DNA of 41,322 bases, from positions 1 through 41,322 of the forward strand of contig CACWLH010000012.1 in the NCBI GenBank assembly GCA_902761625.1, given 5' to 3'. Both the position numbers and the translations under genes were made by a program. Every line of letters begins with the position of its first letter. Positions within the stretch are counted from its first letter, which is position 1. The notes below the pieces were generated by a model. The model was not told where the DNA came from. It saw nothing but the letters and a program-made list of their open reading frames with translations, and did not search any database. This document shows positions 22,731 through 33,861 of this stretch, piece by piece. This DNA is from an uncultured Erysipelotrichaceae bacterium (lineage in GTDB: Bacteria; Bacillota_I; Bacilli_A; Erysipelotrichales; Erysipelotrichaceae).

Positions 22731-24482
22731 TCAGAACATCTTCTCCTCGTCATTGTCAATGGCGGAGAAAGCGATGGTCGGCAGCTCCTGATCCTCAGGA
22801 TCGTTGGGATCATAGAGCATTGATGTCTTCTTTTTATCAATCAGCAGCATCGCCAGAGTATCGCTGCGGAAGTCACGTTCCTGTTCCTCCGGTGATTTCT
22901 GCGGCTCCTCTTCCGGCTCATCTCCGGCAAGACGTCCAAGCACGGAGCTTTCCTTCTTGAGCGCTTCCAGATCCAGTTCGGAGGTCGCATCATCATCGGG
23001 TTCACTCTCTGTCATCTCACGGAAACGGTTGAAGAATGAATCGGCATCCTCACCTTCGGCGAGCTCGATCGATGAAGTGGATTCCGCCTTGCGGGCGGTT
23101 TCAATCATCTTTTCGGGAATCTTCACATCGGCGAAGGCAATGCCTTCATCCAGATCCGCCGCTTCGGGCAGCGTCTGCTTATTGCGGTCAATCTCAATCG
23201 CTGTGGTTTCCTGGAAGACGAGATCTCCGGTTCCCAGAGGCGGTTCGTCATCATCGTCAAACAGCGAATCCTTGAGCATTTCAATCCGTCCGCGGCTGTA
23301 ATAATCGGGTACGGATGCCTCCTGCTGATCACGTGCATCGAAGAAGTCAACGACTTCATCCTCTTCCGGCTGCTGAGGTTCTTCCACAACTTCAGGCTCT
23401 TCCGGCTCTTCGGCAGGCTTTTCAGGGATTCTCAGATCATCGAATGACATTGAGGATGTCGCTTCGGCTTCTTTCTTTTCCGCTTCAAGCACAGCGCTGT
23501 CAAGTTCATCAAAGATACTGAGATCAAAGTCGAATGCATCATCCGCGGGTTCTTCGGTCTTTTCTTCCGGTTTTTCTTCAGGCTTTTCTTCCGGAGTAAT
23601 GACCTGAGGGCTCACGACCGGCTGGGTCTGAAGCGGCTGTTCATCCTCATCTTCATCATCAAACAGCAATGCCTGGATTTCCATCTGACGGGTGCGTTCT
23701 TCGTCGCGTGTCATCTGCGGATAGACAGGCACACCAGGGAAATCATCTACTTCCTCTTCCTCAAAGCTCAGCGGCTCATCATCCGCCTGGGTCAGCGGGA
23801 GTTCCTGTACGGAAATTTCCGGTTCTTCCGCAGACTGCGGCTGACCGATGATTTCGTTCAGCGCGATTGCCGGGATATCATCATCTTCCTCTATGACTTG
23901 CTCCGGTTCAGGCAGTTTCTGTTCCTGAATCTCTTCAACAGCCTTTGCATCTGTCCTTGCTACTTCCGGTTCTCTTTCAAAGACTTCCTCTTCAAAGGTC
24001 AGGGTCTGCGGTTTTGAAACGGGTTCGGCGGGTTCTTCAACGGGTTGCTCCGGCTCTTTGATATCCGAGACTGTTTCGGAAAGCAGACTTTCAAGAATCA
24101 GATCACTTTCATCGGCAGCGGCCTTTAATTCATCTTCATCAAGCTGGGGCAGCGGTGCGGCCGGATAGATCGCCTCGGTTGCCTTGCGGACAAAGTGCGC
24201 TTCCATTTCCCTGAGAATCACACTTCCCTTTTCAGCGGGAATGAAGATGGTTCTGGTACGGGTACCGTTCTCCTCTTTTTCTTCAAGCAGGAAACACGGT
24301 ACTTCCTGCTCATCCTCTTTGAGGAAAGCGGCCTGTCCGCGATAAGGCGGTTCAGGATCTTCCGAAACCAGCCATGCGTTCCAGTCGATATATCTGCTGA
24401 CTTCCTTATTGACAAGCGAATGAATGAAAGCAGCCATCTGTTTTTTTGAAAGACTCATCAGGATTTCATAGTTTGTAGCCAT
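22731..24482 (-). CDS. Large acidic, mostly disordered protein
   Basis: 583 residues. AGGAGG is six bases before the ATG. Residues 1-105 look folded (helical start ATNYEILMSLSKKQMAAFIH, then mixed strands with PPYRGQAAF and TRTIFIPAEKG). The rest is very rich in Glu, Asp and Pro with short hydrophobic islands and repeats of EEP- and EKPEEKPEE-type runs. The C-terminus TIAFSAIDNDEEKMF is more ordered. It has no membrane segment or signal. I do not recognise the family. The N-terminus may be a small binding domain and the tail a flexible linker or scaffold. Monocistronic with its own terminator. Confidence 0.7.
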   Translation of the reverse strand: MATNYEILMSLSKKQMAAFIHSLVNKEVSRYIDWNAWLVSEDPEPPYRGQAAFLKEDEQEVPCFLLEEKEENGTRTRTIFIPAEKGSVILREMEAHFVRKATEAIYPAAPLPQLDEDELKAAADESDLILESLLSETVSDIKEPEQPVEEPAEPVSKPQTLTFEEEVFEREPEVARTDAKAVEEIQEQKLPEPEQVIEEDDDIPAIALNEIIGQPQSAEEPEISVQELPLTQADDEPLSFEEEEVDDFPGVPVYPQMTRDEERTRQMEIQALLFDDEDEDEQPLQTQPVVSPQVITPEEKPEEKPEEKTEEPADDAFDFDLSIFDELDSAVLEAEKKEAEATSSMSFDDLRIPEKPAEEPEEPEVVEEPQQPEEDEVVDFFDARDQQEASVPDYYSRGRIEMLKDSLFDDDDEPPLGTGDLVFQETTAIEIDRNKQTLPEAADLDEGIAFADVKIPEKMIETARKAESTSSIELAEGEDADSFFNRFREMTESEPDDDATSELDLEALKKESSVLGRLAGDEPEEEPQKSPEEQERDFRSDTLAMLLIDKKKTSMLYDPNDPEDQELPTIAFSAIDNDEEKMF

Positions 24483-24558
24483 GTTCTACCTCCTGTTTAC
24501 AGTTGGGTCATCAGTTATTATCGCATAAGACGCGATATTTCGCACCTTTTTGTCTGTT

Positions 24559-25116
24559 TCACAGATTTCTTAAGCGCACACTGCATGCACTGACAAGATC
24601 AAGCGGATCATAAATGCCGGTCAGATTCATCACATTGGCAACAATCATAAGACACCCGTATGAATCACTCAGGGCATTGTGATGGTCCAGTTCAACCCCG
24701 AGATAATCGCACATGTCATTGAGTCTGTGATGGGCGAGGTTCGGAAACACACGCCGGCTCAGTTCCACTGTGTCAAAGTAAGTCAGAGAAGGAACCGGCA
24801 GGCCGCTGTTGAGGCAGGCGGCTTTCAAGCAGCCCATATCAAAGCGGGCATTATGCGCGATCACCACCGCATCTTCAAAATATTCACGCATTTCTTCGTA
24901 AACCTGACGGAAATCCGGCGCATCTGCGACATCTTCGGGACGGATATGATGAATGGAGATGTTCATCGGCGAAAACCGGGAAACATTGGCTTCCGGACGG
25001 ATCAGGGTATAATACTTCTCCTCAATGGCGCCGTCCTCCATCACCGAGATTCCCACCGCGCACACACTTGCCGGACTGCCGTTTGCCGTTTCAAAATCAA
25101 TTGCTGTTATCTTCAC
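24559..25116 (-). CDS. DEDDh 3'-5' exonuclease (DnaQ/epsilon-like)
   Basis: 185 residues. The ExoI motif is TAIDFETAN with Asp7 and Glu9. ExoII is IAHNARFDMGCL with its Asp. ExoIII is HHNALSDSYG with the His and Asp of the DEDDh type. This is a stand-alone exonuclease domain of usual length. Such proteins act in proofreading, repair or RNA trimming. It is the last gene of a three-gene operon after ArsR, separated by three bases. A short tail VSACSVRLRNL follows the fold. Confidence 0.85.
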   Translation of the reverse strand: MKITAIDFETANGSPASVCAVGISVMEDGAIEEKYYTLIRPEANVSRFSPMNISIHHIRPEDVADAPDFRQVYEEMREYFEDAVVIAHNARFDMGCLKAACLNSGLPVPSLTYFDTVELSRRVFPNLAHHRLNDMCDYLGVELDHHNALSDSYGCLMIVANVMNLTGIYDPLDLVSACSVRLRNL

Positions 25117-25119
25117 ACA

Positions 25120-25458
25120 TTACTCCCTGATATGTTCCAGTGCCATCCGGTAGATATTTTCGATATGTTCATCGGCCATGGAATAATACACATTCTTGCC
25201 GATTTTACGGGTCGTGACCAGTTTGGTCTTCTTCAGTGAGGAAAGCTGGTGACTGACTGCGCTTGTGCTCATTTCAAGCAATGCGGCCAGATCGCCCACG
25301 CAAAGTTCACTTGTAAACAGCGCACTCATGATCTTGAGTCTGGTGCTGTCTCCGAACATGTCAAAGATCAGGCTGAGATCGTCGTATTCTTTTTCGCAGA
25401 GCATTTCTCTGCGGCACTGTTCCACCGCTTCGGGATTGATCAGCTTTTCCTTCATCAT
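25120..25458 (-). CDS. ArsR/SmtB family metal-responsive repressor
   Basis: 112 residues. Winged helix: FDMFGDSTRLKIMSAL, ELCVGDLAALLEMSTSAVSHQL as the recognition helix, and KIGKNVYYSMADEHIENIY as wing and alpha-5. The alpha-5 metal site of SmtB (Asp-x-His-x10-His-x2-Glu) is fully kept: DEH, then ten residues, then HIRE. This predicts Zn2+ or Co2+ sensing. The alpha-3N site ELCVCDL has lost its second Cys (ELCVGDL). Two ATGs in tandem overlap the TGA of the preceding gene. No metal pump is adjacent; operon with a membrane protein and an exonuclease. Confidence 0.85.
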   Translation of the reverse strand: MMKEKLINPEAVEQCRREMLCEKEYDDLSLIFDMFGDSTRLKIMSALFTSELCVGDLAALLEMSTSAVSHQLSSLKKTKLVTTRKIGKNVYYSMADEHIENIYRMALEHIRE

Positions 25459-25904
25459 AACTTCTTCGCGCGCACACGCGCCTCCTTGTCGGCCACATAG
25501 ATTCTCATATAAATCGCAATCCGCTTTGAATAGCATTCCTGTTTCTGGGTGCTGCCGTCCACCATGGTGATGATCAGCTCATCGGCGGAAGGATGGCGCT
25601 CGTATTTCCATGAAACAATTTCATCATAATAGATGAGCATGCAGTCATCACTTCTGCGCCGGTTGTATAGAATCAGATATTCCCTGGTGAATTCGCAGAG
25701 AATCCCGTCCGGCATGATAAACAGACAGAATGCCCCGAGCATCGTCATCATGATGCCGCCAAGCATCAGATACGGCTTGGCTGCCACCATCAGCATTCCG
25801 CTGATGATCATACTCACCAGAAAAAGCGTGGGCTTGAGCTGATAGCGCTGCAGCACACTTCGTGTTTCGGGTAAATTGCGGATTCTGATCACCTGTGACT
25901 TCAT
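25455..25904 (-). CDS. Membrane protein with two helices and a PH-like C-terminal part
   Basis: 149 residues from ATG at 25904. Two hydrophobic segments (about residues 27-45 and 48-66) are followed by a polar beta-rich part (REYLILYNRRRSDDCMLIYY, IVSWKYERHP, ELIITMVDGS) that recalls bacterial PH domains. TGTTATAAT ends six bases before the ATG, so the mRNA is probably leaderless. In-frame upstream ATGs lie beyond that promoter. First gene of the operon with ArsR and exonuclease; divergent from tgt. Function unknown. Confidence 0.7.
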   Translation of the reverse strand: MKSQVIRIRNLPETRSVLQRYQLKPTLFLVSMIISGMLMVAAKPYLMLGGIMMTMLGAFCLFIMPDGILCEFTREYLILYNRRRSDDCMLIYYDEIVSWKYERHPSADELIITMVDGSTQKQECYSKRIAIYMRIYVADKEARVRAKKL

Positions 25905-25910
25905 GAGATG

Positions 25911-25919
25911 ATTATAACA
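25911..25919 (-). promoter_or_regulatory. Extended -10 promoter, leaderless gene 25455-25904
   Basis: On the leftward strand TGTTATAAT ends at 25911. Six bases (CATCTC) separate it from the ATG at 25904, so the transcript should begin at or one base from the start codon. Confidence 0.6.
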
Positions 25920-25951
25920 CTTAAGCCATTGACGCGCTTTCATTGAATCTT

Positions 25952-25960
25952 TGCTATACT
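25952..25960 (+). promoter_or_regulatory. Extended -10 promoter of tgt-queA-queH
   Basis: TGCTATACT ends at 25960. A TTGACG hexamer at 25929-25934 is too far (20 bp) for a standard -35. The predicted leader is about 16 nt before the ATG at 25983. Confidence 0.5.
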
Positions 25961-25964
25961 GTAG

Positions 25965-27112
<1,148 letters not shown>

Positions 27113-27113
<1 letters not shown>

Positions 27114-28153
27114 TGAAATACAGCAAGACTAGTGATTTTGATTACGAACTGCCCAAGGAGCTGATTGCCCAGACACCGCTCAAAGACAGAACGGCATCCA
27201 GGATGATGGTCATCCATAAAAACCAGGGAACATACGAAGATAAAAACTTCCGCGATCTTCTGGATTATCTCAAACCCGGAGACGTGATTGTGCGAAACAA
27301 CACCAGGGTCATTCCGGCAAGACTCTTCGGCACCAAGGAAGAAACCGGCGCCCATGTGGAACTGCTTCTGCTCAAGCAGAATGAGGATGATATCTGGGAG
27401 TGCTTAGCAGGCAATGCGAAAGTCATCAAGCTCGGAACGATCATCTCATTCCATGACGGCAGACTGCGTGCGCAATGCACCGGCATCGGTGAAAAAGGCA
27501 TCCGTTTCATGAAGATGCTTTATGAGGGCATCTTCAATGAGATTCTTGATGAGCTTGGAAATGTTCCGCTGCCTCCCTATATCCGGGAGAAGCTCGATGA
27601 TCCCGAGCGCTATCAGACCGTATATGCAAAAGTCAGAGGCTCCGCCGCCGCTCCGACCGCGGGACTTCATTTCACTCCTGAATTCTTCGATGAGATCCGC
27701 GCCAAAGGCGTCACGGTTGCCGAAGTCACCCTGCATGTGGGGCTTGGCACCTTCCGTCCCATGGACACCGAAGACATCGAAGATCATAAAATGCACTCTG
27801 AAGTCTATATGATGTCCAAAGAGACCGCGGACATCCTGAATCAGGCAAAAGCGGAAGGCAGAAGAATCATTGCCATCGGCACCACCTCGGTCAGAACCCT
27901 TGAATCGGTATGGAACCGCTTCGGAAAATTCGAGGAATGCACAGGCGCCACCCAGCTGTTTATCTATCCGGGCTATGAGTGGCATACGATCGACTGCATG
28001 ATCACCAACTTCCATCTTCCCAAAAGCACTCTGATCATGATGATCGCCTCATTCGCAGGCTATGATCTGACCTTTGAGGCATACCGCCATGCGGTAAGCG
28101 AGAAGTACCGCTTCTTCTCCTTCGGCGACTGCATGTTAATCACCAATGAATGA
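27113..28153 (+). CDS. queA: S-adenosylmethionine:tRNA ribosyltransferase-isomerase QueA
   Basis: 346 residues, normal length. Landmarks are DYELPKELIAQTPLKDRTASRM at the start, RNNTRVIPARLFG, SAAAPTAGLHFTPEF, LHVGLGTFRPMDTEDI, and NFHLPKSTLIMMIASFAG near the end. It transfers the ribosyl part of SAM to preQ1 in tRNA, giving epoxyqueuosine. AGAGGA precedes the ATG, which shares one base with the tgt stop (TGATG). Its stop overlaps queH by eight bases. Confidence 0.95.
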
Positions 28154-28808
28154 TCAGGAAGAATATATCGAATACATCAAAGGCAGGAAATCCTCCTTCA
28201 AGCGCAACTTTTACAAAGAGTCGCTGAAAGAGATCGAATCCCTGAAAGATAAATTTCGGGACCGTAAGCCCCGCATTCTGTTACATGCGTGCTGCGTGGT
28301 ATGCGCGTGCTGGCCGATGGACTTTCTCGCCGATGCATTTGATATCACATTGATTTACAACAATCCGAACATCTGGCCCAAAGAGGAATATGATCAACGT
28401 CTGAGTGAGCTCAAGCGGTATCTTCATGAAAGATGGAATGATCAGATCGGATTGATCGTCACGGAATACAACGGTCAGGAATATATGGATTCGCTGGCCT
28501 TTGGCAAAGATGATCCGGAAGGATGGAAACGCTGTTTCTTCTGTTATGAAAAGCGGATGGACGAAGCCTTCCGCTATGCCGATTCAAACGGCTTTGATTA
28601 TTTCACCACGGTCATGACCTTCTCAAGACAGAAGGATTCGCAGAAGCTCAATGAGATCGGATTAAAGCTGCAGCAGAAATATCAGAATACAAAGTATTTC
28701 GCTTCCGACTTCAAGAAAGCGGACGGACAGCGTAAATCCAACGAGATCTGCGACGCATACAATCTTTATAAACAGAACTATTGCGGATGTATCTTCTCAT
28801 TCCGTTAA
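28146..28808 (+). CDS. queH: Epoxyqueuosine reductase QueH
   Basis: 220 residues. The double-Cys motif LLHACCVVCACWPMDFL is the mark of QueH (formerly DUF208), which binds an Fe-S cluster and a further metal. ITLIYNNPNIWPKEEYDQRL and WKRCFFCYEKRMDEAFRYA, plus the C-terminal YCGCIFSFR, complete the Cys set. It reduces epoxyqueuosine to queuosine in tRNA, replacing cobalamin-dependent QueG. There is no Shine-Dalgarno; the ATG sits inside the queA stop region, implying coupling. preQ1 synthesis genes are not in the window, so preQ1 or queuine may be salvaged. Confidence 0.9.
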   Translation: MNDQEEYIEYIKGRKSSFKRNFYKESLKEIESLKDKFRDRKPRILLHACCVVCACWPMDFLADAFDITLIYNNPNIWPKEEYDQRLSELKRYLHERWNDQIGLIVTEYNGQEYMDSLAFGKDDPEGWKRCFFCYEKRMDEAFRYADSNGFDYFTTVMTFSRQKDSQKLNEIGLKLQQKYQNTKYFASDFKKADGQRKSNEICDAYNLYKQNYCGCIFSFR

Positions 28809-28840
28809 AAAGAACATGGACTCTCATCCATGTTCTTTTC
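28809..28840. terminator. Terminator after queH
   Basis: A 12-bp stem AAAGAACATGGA (28809-28820) / TCCATGTTCTTT (28827-28838) starts right after the queH stop. The TTTT tail is short. The palindrome can also end the convergent DUF6054 transcript. Confidence 0.8.
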
Positions 28841-28855
28841 ATATGGTCCTGCCTG

Positions 28856-29200
28856 TTACATTGTCCTGAAGCGGTCGAGAACATCGCGCAATTTGTCCAG
28901 GAAGGTCTCCTCTCCCCAGGTGTTCACTTTGAAGAACATCGCCTGCGACCCGCCGGATGTGATGGCTGAGACATGAACCTTTCCCCGTTCGCCTTCGAAG
29001 AATGTCACATTCATTGACACACGGTTATTGCCGGCCATACTGAAGCGTTCAAACACGCGCACCGCGCATCTGGCGTGGTCATAAGCATAGTCGCTGCCAT
29101 CCTCAAGCGAGGCTGTGGCGCTGCCGTCCAGAATGCAGTTTTCAACCACATATACGAGTTCATCAAAATCAGCCAGTACGATTGTTTCCATCTTTGCCAT
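28856..29200 (-). CDS. DUF6054-like protein under Mn2+ riboswitch
   Basis: 114 residues, soluble. It resembles the DUF6054 family: DGSATASLEDGSDY, ARCAVRVFERFSMAGNNRVSMNVTFF, and VSAITSGGSQAMFFKVNTWGEETFLDKL. The strand-rich middle and the SGGSQ motif are conserved-looking. No function is known for this family and no metal-binding motif is obvious. AGGAGG precedes the ATG. The transcript begins with a yybP-ykoY Mn2+ riboswitch and an intrinsic terminator (29219-29246), so expression should rise when manganese is plentiful. That suggests a role in manganese handling or in a Mn-dependent process. Confidence 0.75.
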   Translation of the reverse strand: MAKMETIVLADFDELVYVVENCILDGSATASLEDGSDYAYDHARCAVRVFERFSMAGNNRVSMNVTFFEGERGKVHVSAITSGGSQAMFFKVNTWGEETFLDKLRDVLDRFRTM

Positions 29201-29218
29201 ATATTCTTACCTCCTGTC

Positions 29219-29246
29219 AAAAACGGATGCGTTTTCTGCGCATCCG
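29219..29246 (-). terminator. Riboswitch expression-platform terminator
   Basis: CGGATGCG (29224-29231) pairs with CGCATCCG (29239-29246); leftward T tract of five. ATGCGT upstream on the RNA (plus-strand ACGCAT at 29266-29271) could pair with the terminator arm as an antiterminator. It is also the only terminator between trpA and the DUF6054 gene. Confidence 0.75.
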
Positions 29247-29282
29247 GAATTCTGACATATCATCCCACGCATGGCAGAAACC

Positions 29283-29379
29283 ACACATGAGTCTTGCGGA
29301 AGATTTGCGGGCCGGAGGATTGTTCCCCGTCTTGACGGTCCGCAGACTGTTATGCAACAGCCGCTACTCCCTCATCTGT
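29283..29379 (-). ncRNA. yybP-ykoY Mn2+ riboswitch
   Basis: Read on the leftward strand, the RNA has GGGAGTAGCGGC, the L1 region ACCGTCAAGACGGGGAAC, CTCCGGC, and 3' end GCAAGACTCAT. These match the Lactococcus yybP-ykoY element segment by segment (GGGGAGUAGCG, CGUCAAUUCGUGAG, CUCACCGGC, GCAAGACCUUU). The closing helix is ACAGATGAG with CTCATGTGT (one mismatch). A terminator with possible antiterminator follows, as usual for this class. Mn2+ binding favours expression of the downstream gene. Confidence 0.85.
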
Positions 29380-29383
29380 TCCT

Positions 29384-29411
29384 ATCATAGCAGAAACTGA
29401 CCGCGAGTCAA
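29384..29411 (-). promoter_or_regulatory. Promoter of Mn2+ riboswitch transcript
   Basis: On the leftward strand TTGACT (29406-29411) and TATGAT (29384-29389, preceded by TGC) are 16 bp apart. Transcription would start just before the riboswitch. The -35 lies 11 bases after the trpA stop. Confidence 0.65.
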
Positions 29412-29421
29412 TAGATTTCAA

Positions 29422-30194
29422 TCAGCTGTTATGCACGGCGTCACTCATTGCTTTCACAAAGGAAGCGACCGGCTCTATACTGTCTTTGCCATATTGTGCA
29501 ATCTGTCTCACAATCGCGCTGCCCACGATCGCCCCATCGGAGAGTTTCGCCATTTTTGCGGCTGTCTCAGGTGTGGAGATGCCAAAGCCCACCGCGCAGG
29601 GAATATCAGTGACGCTTCTGACCTCTTCGATCAAAGAAGCGATATCGGTGGTGATCTGACTTCTGACACCTGTCACTCCCATCGAGGAAACCACATAGAT
29701 GAATCCCTTCGCCTCTTTGGCAATCATGCGGATGCGCTGCTTTGAGGTCGGAGCGATCATCGAGATCAGATCCATGTCATAGGCCTGACAGAGGGAAGCG
29801 AACTCTTCTTTTTCCTCAAACGGAACATCCGGCAGGATCAGTCCGTCCATCTGCGCTTCTTTGGCCTGGGACAGAAACTTTTCTGCGCCATAGGCAAAGA
29901 CCACATTGGCATAGGTCATAAACACCATCGGAACTTTGATGGTTTCTCTGAGTTCCTTTGCCATGGCAAGAACCTTAGCGGTGGTGGCGCCGGCTGAAAG
30001 CGCGCGGTTGTCCGCCTCCTGGATCACCGGTCCTTCCGCGGTCGGATCAGAAAACGGAATGCCGAGTTCAATCAGATCCGCACCGTTTTCAGCCATTGCA
30101 ATGACAAGCTTCTTTGTTGTCTCAAGATCGGGATCACCGCATGTGATAAAGGGAATAAATGCCTTTTTGTTTTCAAAGGCCTCATGGATTCTGC

Positions 30195-30198
<4 letters not shown>
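29422..30198 (-). CDS. trpA: Tryptophan synthase alpha subunit
   Basis: 258 residues, normal length. Catalytic residues are visible in [32 protein letters not shown] (Glu49 and Asp60 equivalents), and [15 protein letters not shown]. The indole-glycerol-phosphate phosphate site is GFGISTPE and [10 protein letters not shown]. It cleaves indole glycerol phosphate to indole, passed to TrpB through the tunnel. GGAGA precedes the ATG, which overlaps trpB by four bases. Last gene of the trp operon. Confidence 0.95.
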
Positions 30199-31381
<1,183 letters not shown>

Positions 31382-31385
<4 letters not shown>

Positions 31386-31999
31386 AATGTCACTTCCTGT
31401 TCTTTGCGCACTGCCGCGATGAACGCTTTGATTTTTTCCGGATCCTTGCGTCCGTCTGTCTCAACTCCGGAACTGGTGTCAACCGCAAACGGATCGCATT
31501 TTGCAAGTGCTTCGCTGATATTGTCCGGATTCAGACCGCCGGCCAGCACATACGGTCTTCGCATGCCGGCAAGCAGATTCCAGTCAAATGTCTTTCCGCT
31601 TCCCTTCCCCGCATCCAGCAGGACCAGATCAGCCAGGCTGTGATTGGCATCCAGGATATCCCGCTCATCATGGATTTCAAAGGAGCGGATCAAAGGGAAG
31701 AACGGGTATTCCCGTTTGATATCAAGAATGAAATCATTGTCCTCATCACCATGGAGCTGAACGATATCGATCAGATCCTGTTCGAGGAATTCATAAATAT
31801 ATTCAGGCGTCTCATTGACGAAGACCCCGACGGCGCGGATTCTGTGATCCAGCTGTTTTCTCAGAAATGCGAGATTTGCGATATCCACATATCTGCGGAA
31901 AGGCTGGGAAAGAATGAAACCTGCGTAATCAGGCAGATATTCATTGACCGCATAAATATCCGCAATCCTCGTCAGCCCGCAGATCTTGACCTTGCTCAT
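31382..31999 (-). CDS. trpF: Phosphoribosylanthranilate isomerase
   Basis: 205 residues. KICGLTR at the start carries the catalytic Cys. Further motifs are [36 protein letters not shown] with the catalytic Asp, and [12 protein letters not shown] and [17 protein letters not shown] at the phosphate site. It converts phosphoribosylanthranilate to the ribulose form. Overlaps trpD upstream and trpB downstream by four bases. Confidence 0.95.
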
Positions 32000-33018
32000 A
32001 CGTTGGACTCTCTGATATAGGCTTCCATGACACGGTAAGCCGCACCTGAGTTAATCATCTCTTCGGCAAGATGGACACCTTCGCGCATGGATTCAGCTTT
32101 GCCTGCCACATAGAGCGCGGCACCGGCATTCATCAATACCGTATTGCGCTTTGTGCCTCCGACGCTGCCGTTCAGGATGCCTTTGGTGATCTCTGCGTTT
32201 TCTTCCGGCGAGCCGCCCTGAAGATCTTCTTTGGCGCCTCTTGCAAAGCCGAAGTCTTCCGGTGCAATCACGGTTGTTCTGTAATAGCCGTCTTTGAGTT
32301 CGCATACAGTGGTTTCACCGACCGAAGAAATCTCATCGAGCTTTTCATGGCCGTAAACCACGAAGGCGCGCTTCACGCCGAGCTTGTCAAGAACCTTGGC
32401 AACCGGTTCAACCAGATAATCATCATAGACACCAAGCACGAAGTACTGAGGTCTTGCCGGATTGGTGAGCGGGCCCAGGATATTGAATACCGTGCGGAAG
32501 CCGAGTTCCCTTCTGATCGCACCGACATATTTCATTGCCGCATGATATTTCTGGGCAAAGAAGAAACATACACCGACTTTTTCAAGAAGCTCAATTGCCT
32601 TTTCAGGCGACTGGGAAATATTGACGCCCAGCGCCTCCTGGACATCGGCGGTTCCCGAAAGAGAGGAAGCGGCGCGGTTGCCGTGCTTTGCCACTTTCAC
32701 GCCTGCGGCGGCGATGATGAATGCGGCGGTTGTGGAAATGTTGAAGGATTGGGAGTTGTCTCCGCCGGTGCCGACGATTTCCAGCACTTCCATGCCCGGA
32801 TGTTCCACCGGTGTGGCATGTTCGCGCATGGCTTCGGCGCAGCCGGAGATTTCATCGATGGTTTCTGCCCGTGCGCTCTTGGTGGAAAGCGCCGCCAGGA
32901 AGGCCGCGTTCTGGGTGGGTGTGGTCTCACCGGACATGATTTCGTTCATGACCGTATAGGCCTCGTCGTAGGTCAGATCCATTTTGTTGACAATTTTTAC
33001 AATCGCTTCCTTGATCAT
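31996..33018 (-). CDS. trpD: Anthranilate phosphoribosyltransferase
   Basis: 340 residues, normal for TrpD without a fused glutaminase. [17 protein letters not shown] is the PRPP loop, [18 protein letters not shown] the anthranilate-site segment, and [13 protein letters not shown] follows. The catalytic acidic pair lies in [12 protein letters not shown]. It joins anthranilate to PRPP. AGGGGG precedes the ATG. It follows trpC by five bases, an unusual order since trpD usually comes first. Confidence 0.95.
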   Translation of the reverse strand: MIKEAIVKIVNKMDLTYDEAYTVMNEIMSGETTPTQNAAFLAALSTKSARAETIDEISGCAEAMREHATPVEHPGMEVLEIVGTGGDNSQSFNISTTAAFIIAAAGVKVAKHGNRAASSLSGTADVQEALGVNISQSPEKAIELLEKVGVCFFFAQKYHAAMKYVGAIRRELGFRTVFNILGPLTNPARPQYFVLGVYDDYLVEPVAKVLDKLGVKRAFVVYGHEKLDEISSVGETTVCELKDGYYRTTVIAPEDFGFARGAKEDLQGGSPEENAEITKGILNGSVGGTKRNTVLMNAGAALYVAGKAESMREGVHLAEEMINSGAAYRVMEAYIRESNV

Positions 33019-33023
33019 TGCAT

Positions 33024-33815
33024 TTACCCCCTGATCCCTTTCAGCTCTCTCAGCATCATTTTTTTATCCGCCGCTCTCATCAGCTGCTCACCGATCAGAA
33101 CGCCGTTCATCTTTCCTTTTTCAAGTTCTTCGATATCGCTTCTTGTGCGGATGCCGCTTTCAGCAACGAATAATATGTGTTCCGGCACAAGATTGCGTAA
33201 GCGGATGGAATTGTTCAGATCCACCGTGAAATCTCTGAGATTGCGGTTGTTCACACCGATGACTTCAGCTCCCGCATTGACTGCTGTATGAACCTCACTT
33301 TCATCATGTGCTTCCACCAGCGCGTCCATGCCAAGCTGCTTCACAATCTGCAGATATTCTTTCAGCTGCGCCTCAGACAGGATTGAAACGATTAACAATA
33401 CAGCCGACGCACCAGCAGCTTTTGCTTCATAGATCATGTATTCATCAACCGTGAAGTCCTTGCGCAATACCGGAATATTCACCGTTTCACTGATCTGCCT
33501 CAGATAATCCAGTGAGCCGAGAAACCATTTCGGTTCGGTCAGAACGGATATGGCACCTGCCCCGGCTTCCTCATATTCCTTTGCGATATCAAGGTATGGG
33601 AAATCTTTGGCAATCAGGCCTTTGGAAGGAGAAGCCTTCTTGCATTCGCAGATGAATGTCATGCCTTCTTTTTTCAGTGCGGCTTTGAATGCATGCGGTG
33701 TTTCCGTTTTCATATCCGCTGCCCTCTGTTTCATTTCTGCTAACGGAATGATCTGCTTTGCGGCATATACACGTTCTTTGGCATGTTCAGCCAGTTGACT
33801 CAGAATATCGCTCAT
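33024..33815 (-). CDS. trpC: Indole-3-glycerol phosphate synthase
   Basis: 263 residues. [15 protein letters not shown] holds the catalytic Glu and Lys, [16 protein letters not shown] and [16 protein letters not shown] the next strands with the second Lys, and [14 protein letters not shown] and [10 protein letters not shown] the phosphate and substrate sites. It closes the ring to indole glycerol phosphate. First gene of the operon, directly behind the T-box leader; GGGAGA lies upstream. The usual first genes trpE and trpG are absent. Confidence 0.95.
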   Translation of the reverse strand: MSDILSQLAEHAKERVYAAKQIIPLAEMKQRAADMKTETPHAFKAALKKEGMTFICECKKASPSKGLIAKDFPYLDIAKEYEEAGAGAISVLTEPKWFLGSLDYLRQISETVNIPVLRKDFTVDEYMIYEAKAAGASAVLLIVSILSEAQLKEYLQIVKQLGMDALVEAHDESEVHTAVNAGAEVIGVNNRNLRDFTVDLNNSIRLRNLVPEHILFVAESGIRTRSDIEELEKGKMNGVLIGEQLMRAADKKMMLRELKGIRG

Positions 33816-33830
33816 ATCTGTCTCCCAAAC

Positions 33831-33861
33831 AAAAATCCCCGATGAATTTCTTCATCAGGGA
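33831..33861 (-). terminator. T-box terminator upstream of trpC
   Basis: On the leftward strand TCCCTGATGAA (33851-33861) pairs with TTCATCGGGGA (33836-33846), then TTTTT. Its 5' arm competes with the T-box antiterminator. Confidence 0.85.

Noticed and set aside
32071..33291. Rightward ORF of 406 codons opposite trpD and trpC
   Set aside because: Antisense to two well-conserved trp genes; the product is Cys/Phe/His-rich and has no domain.
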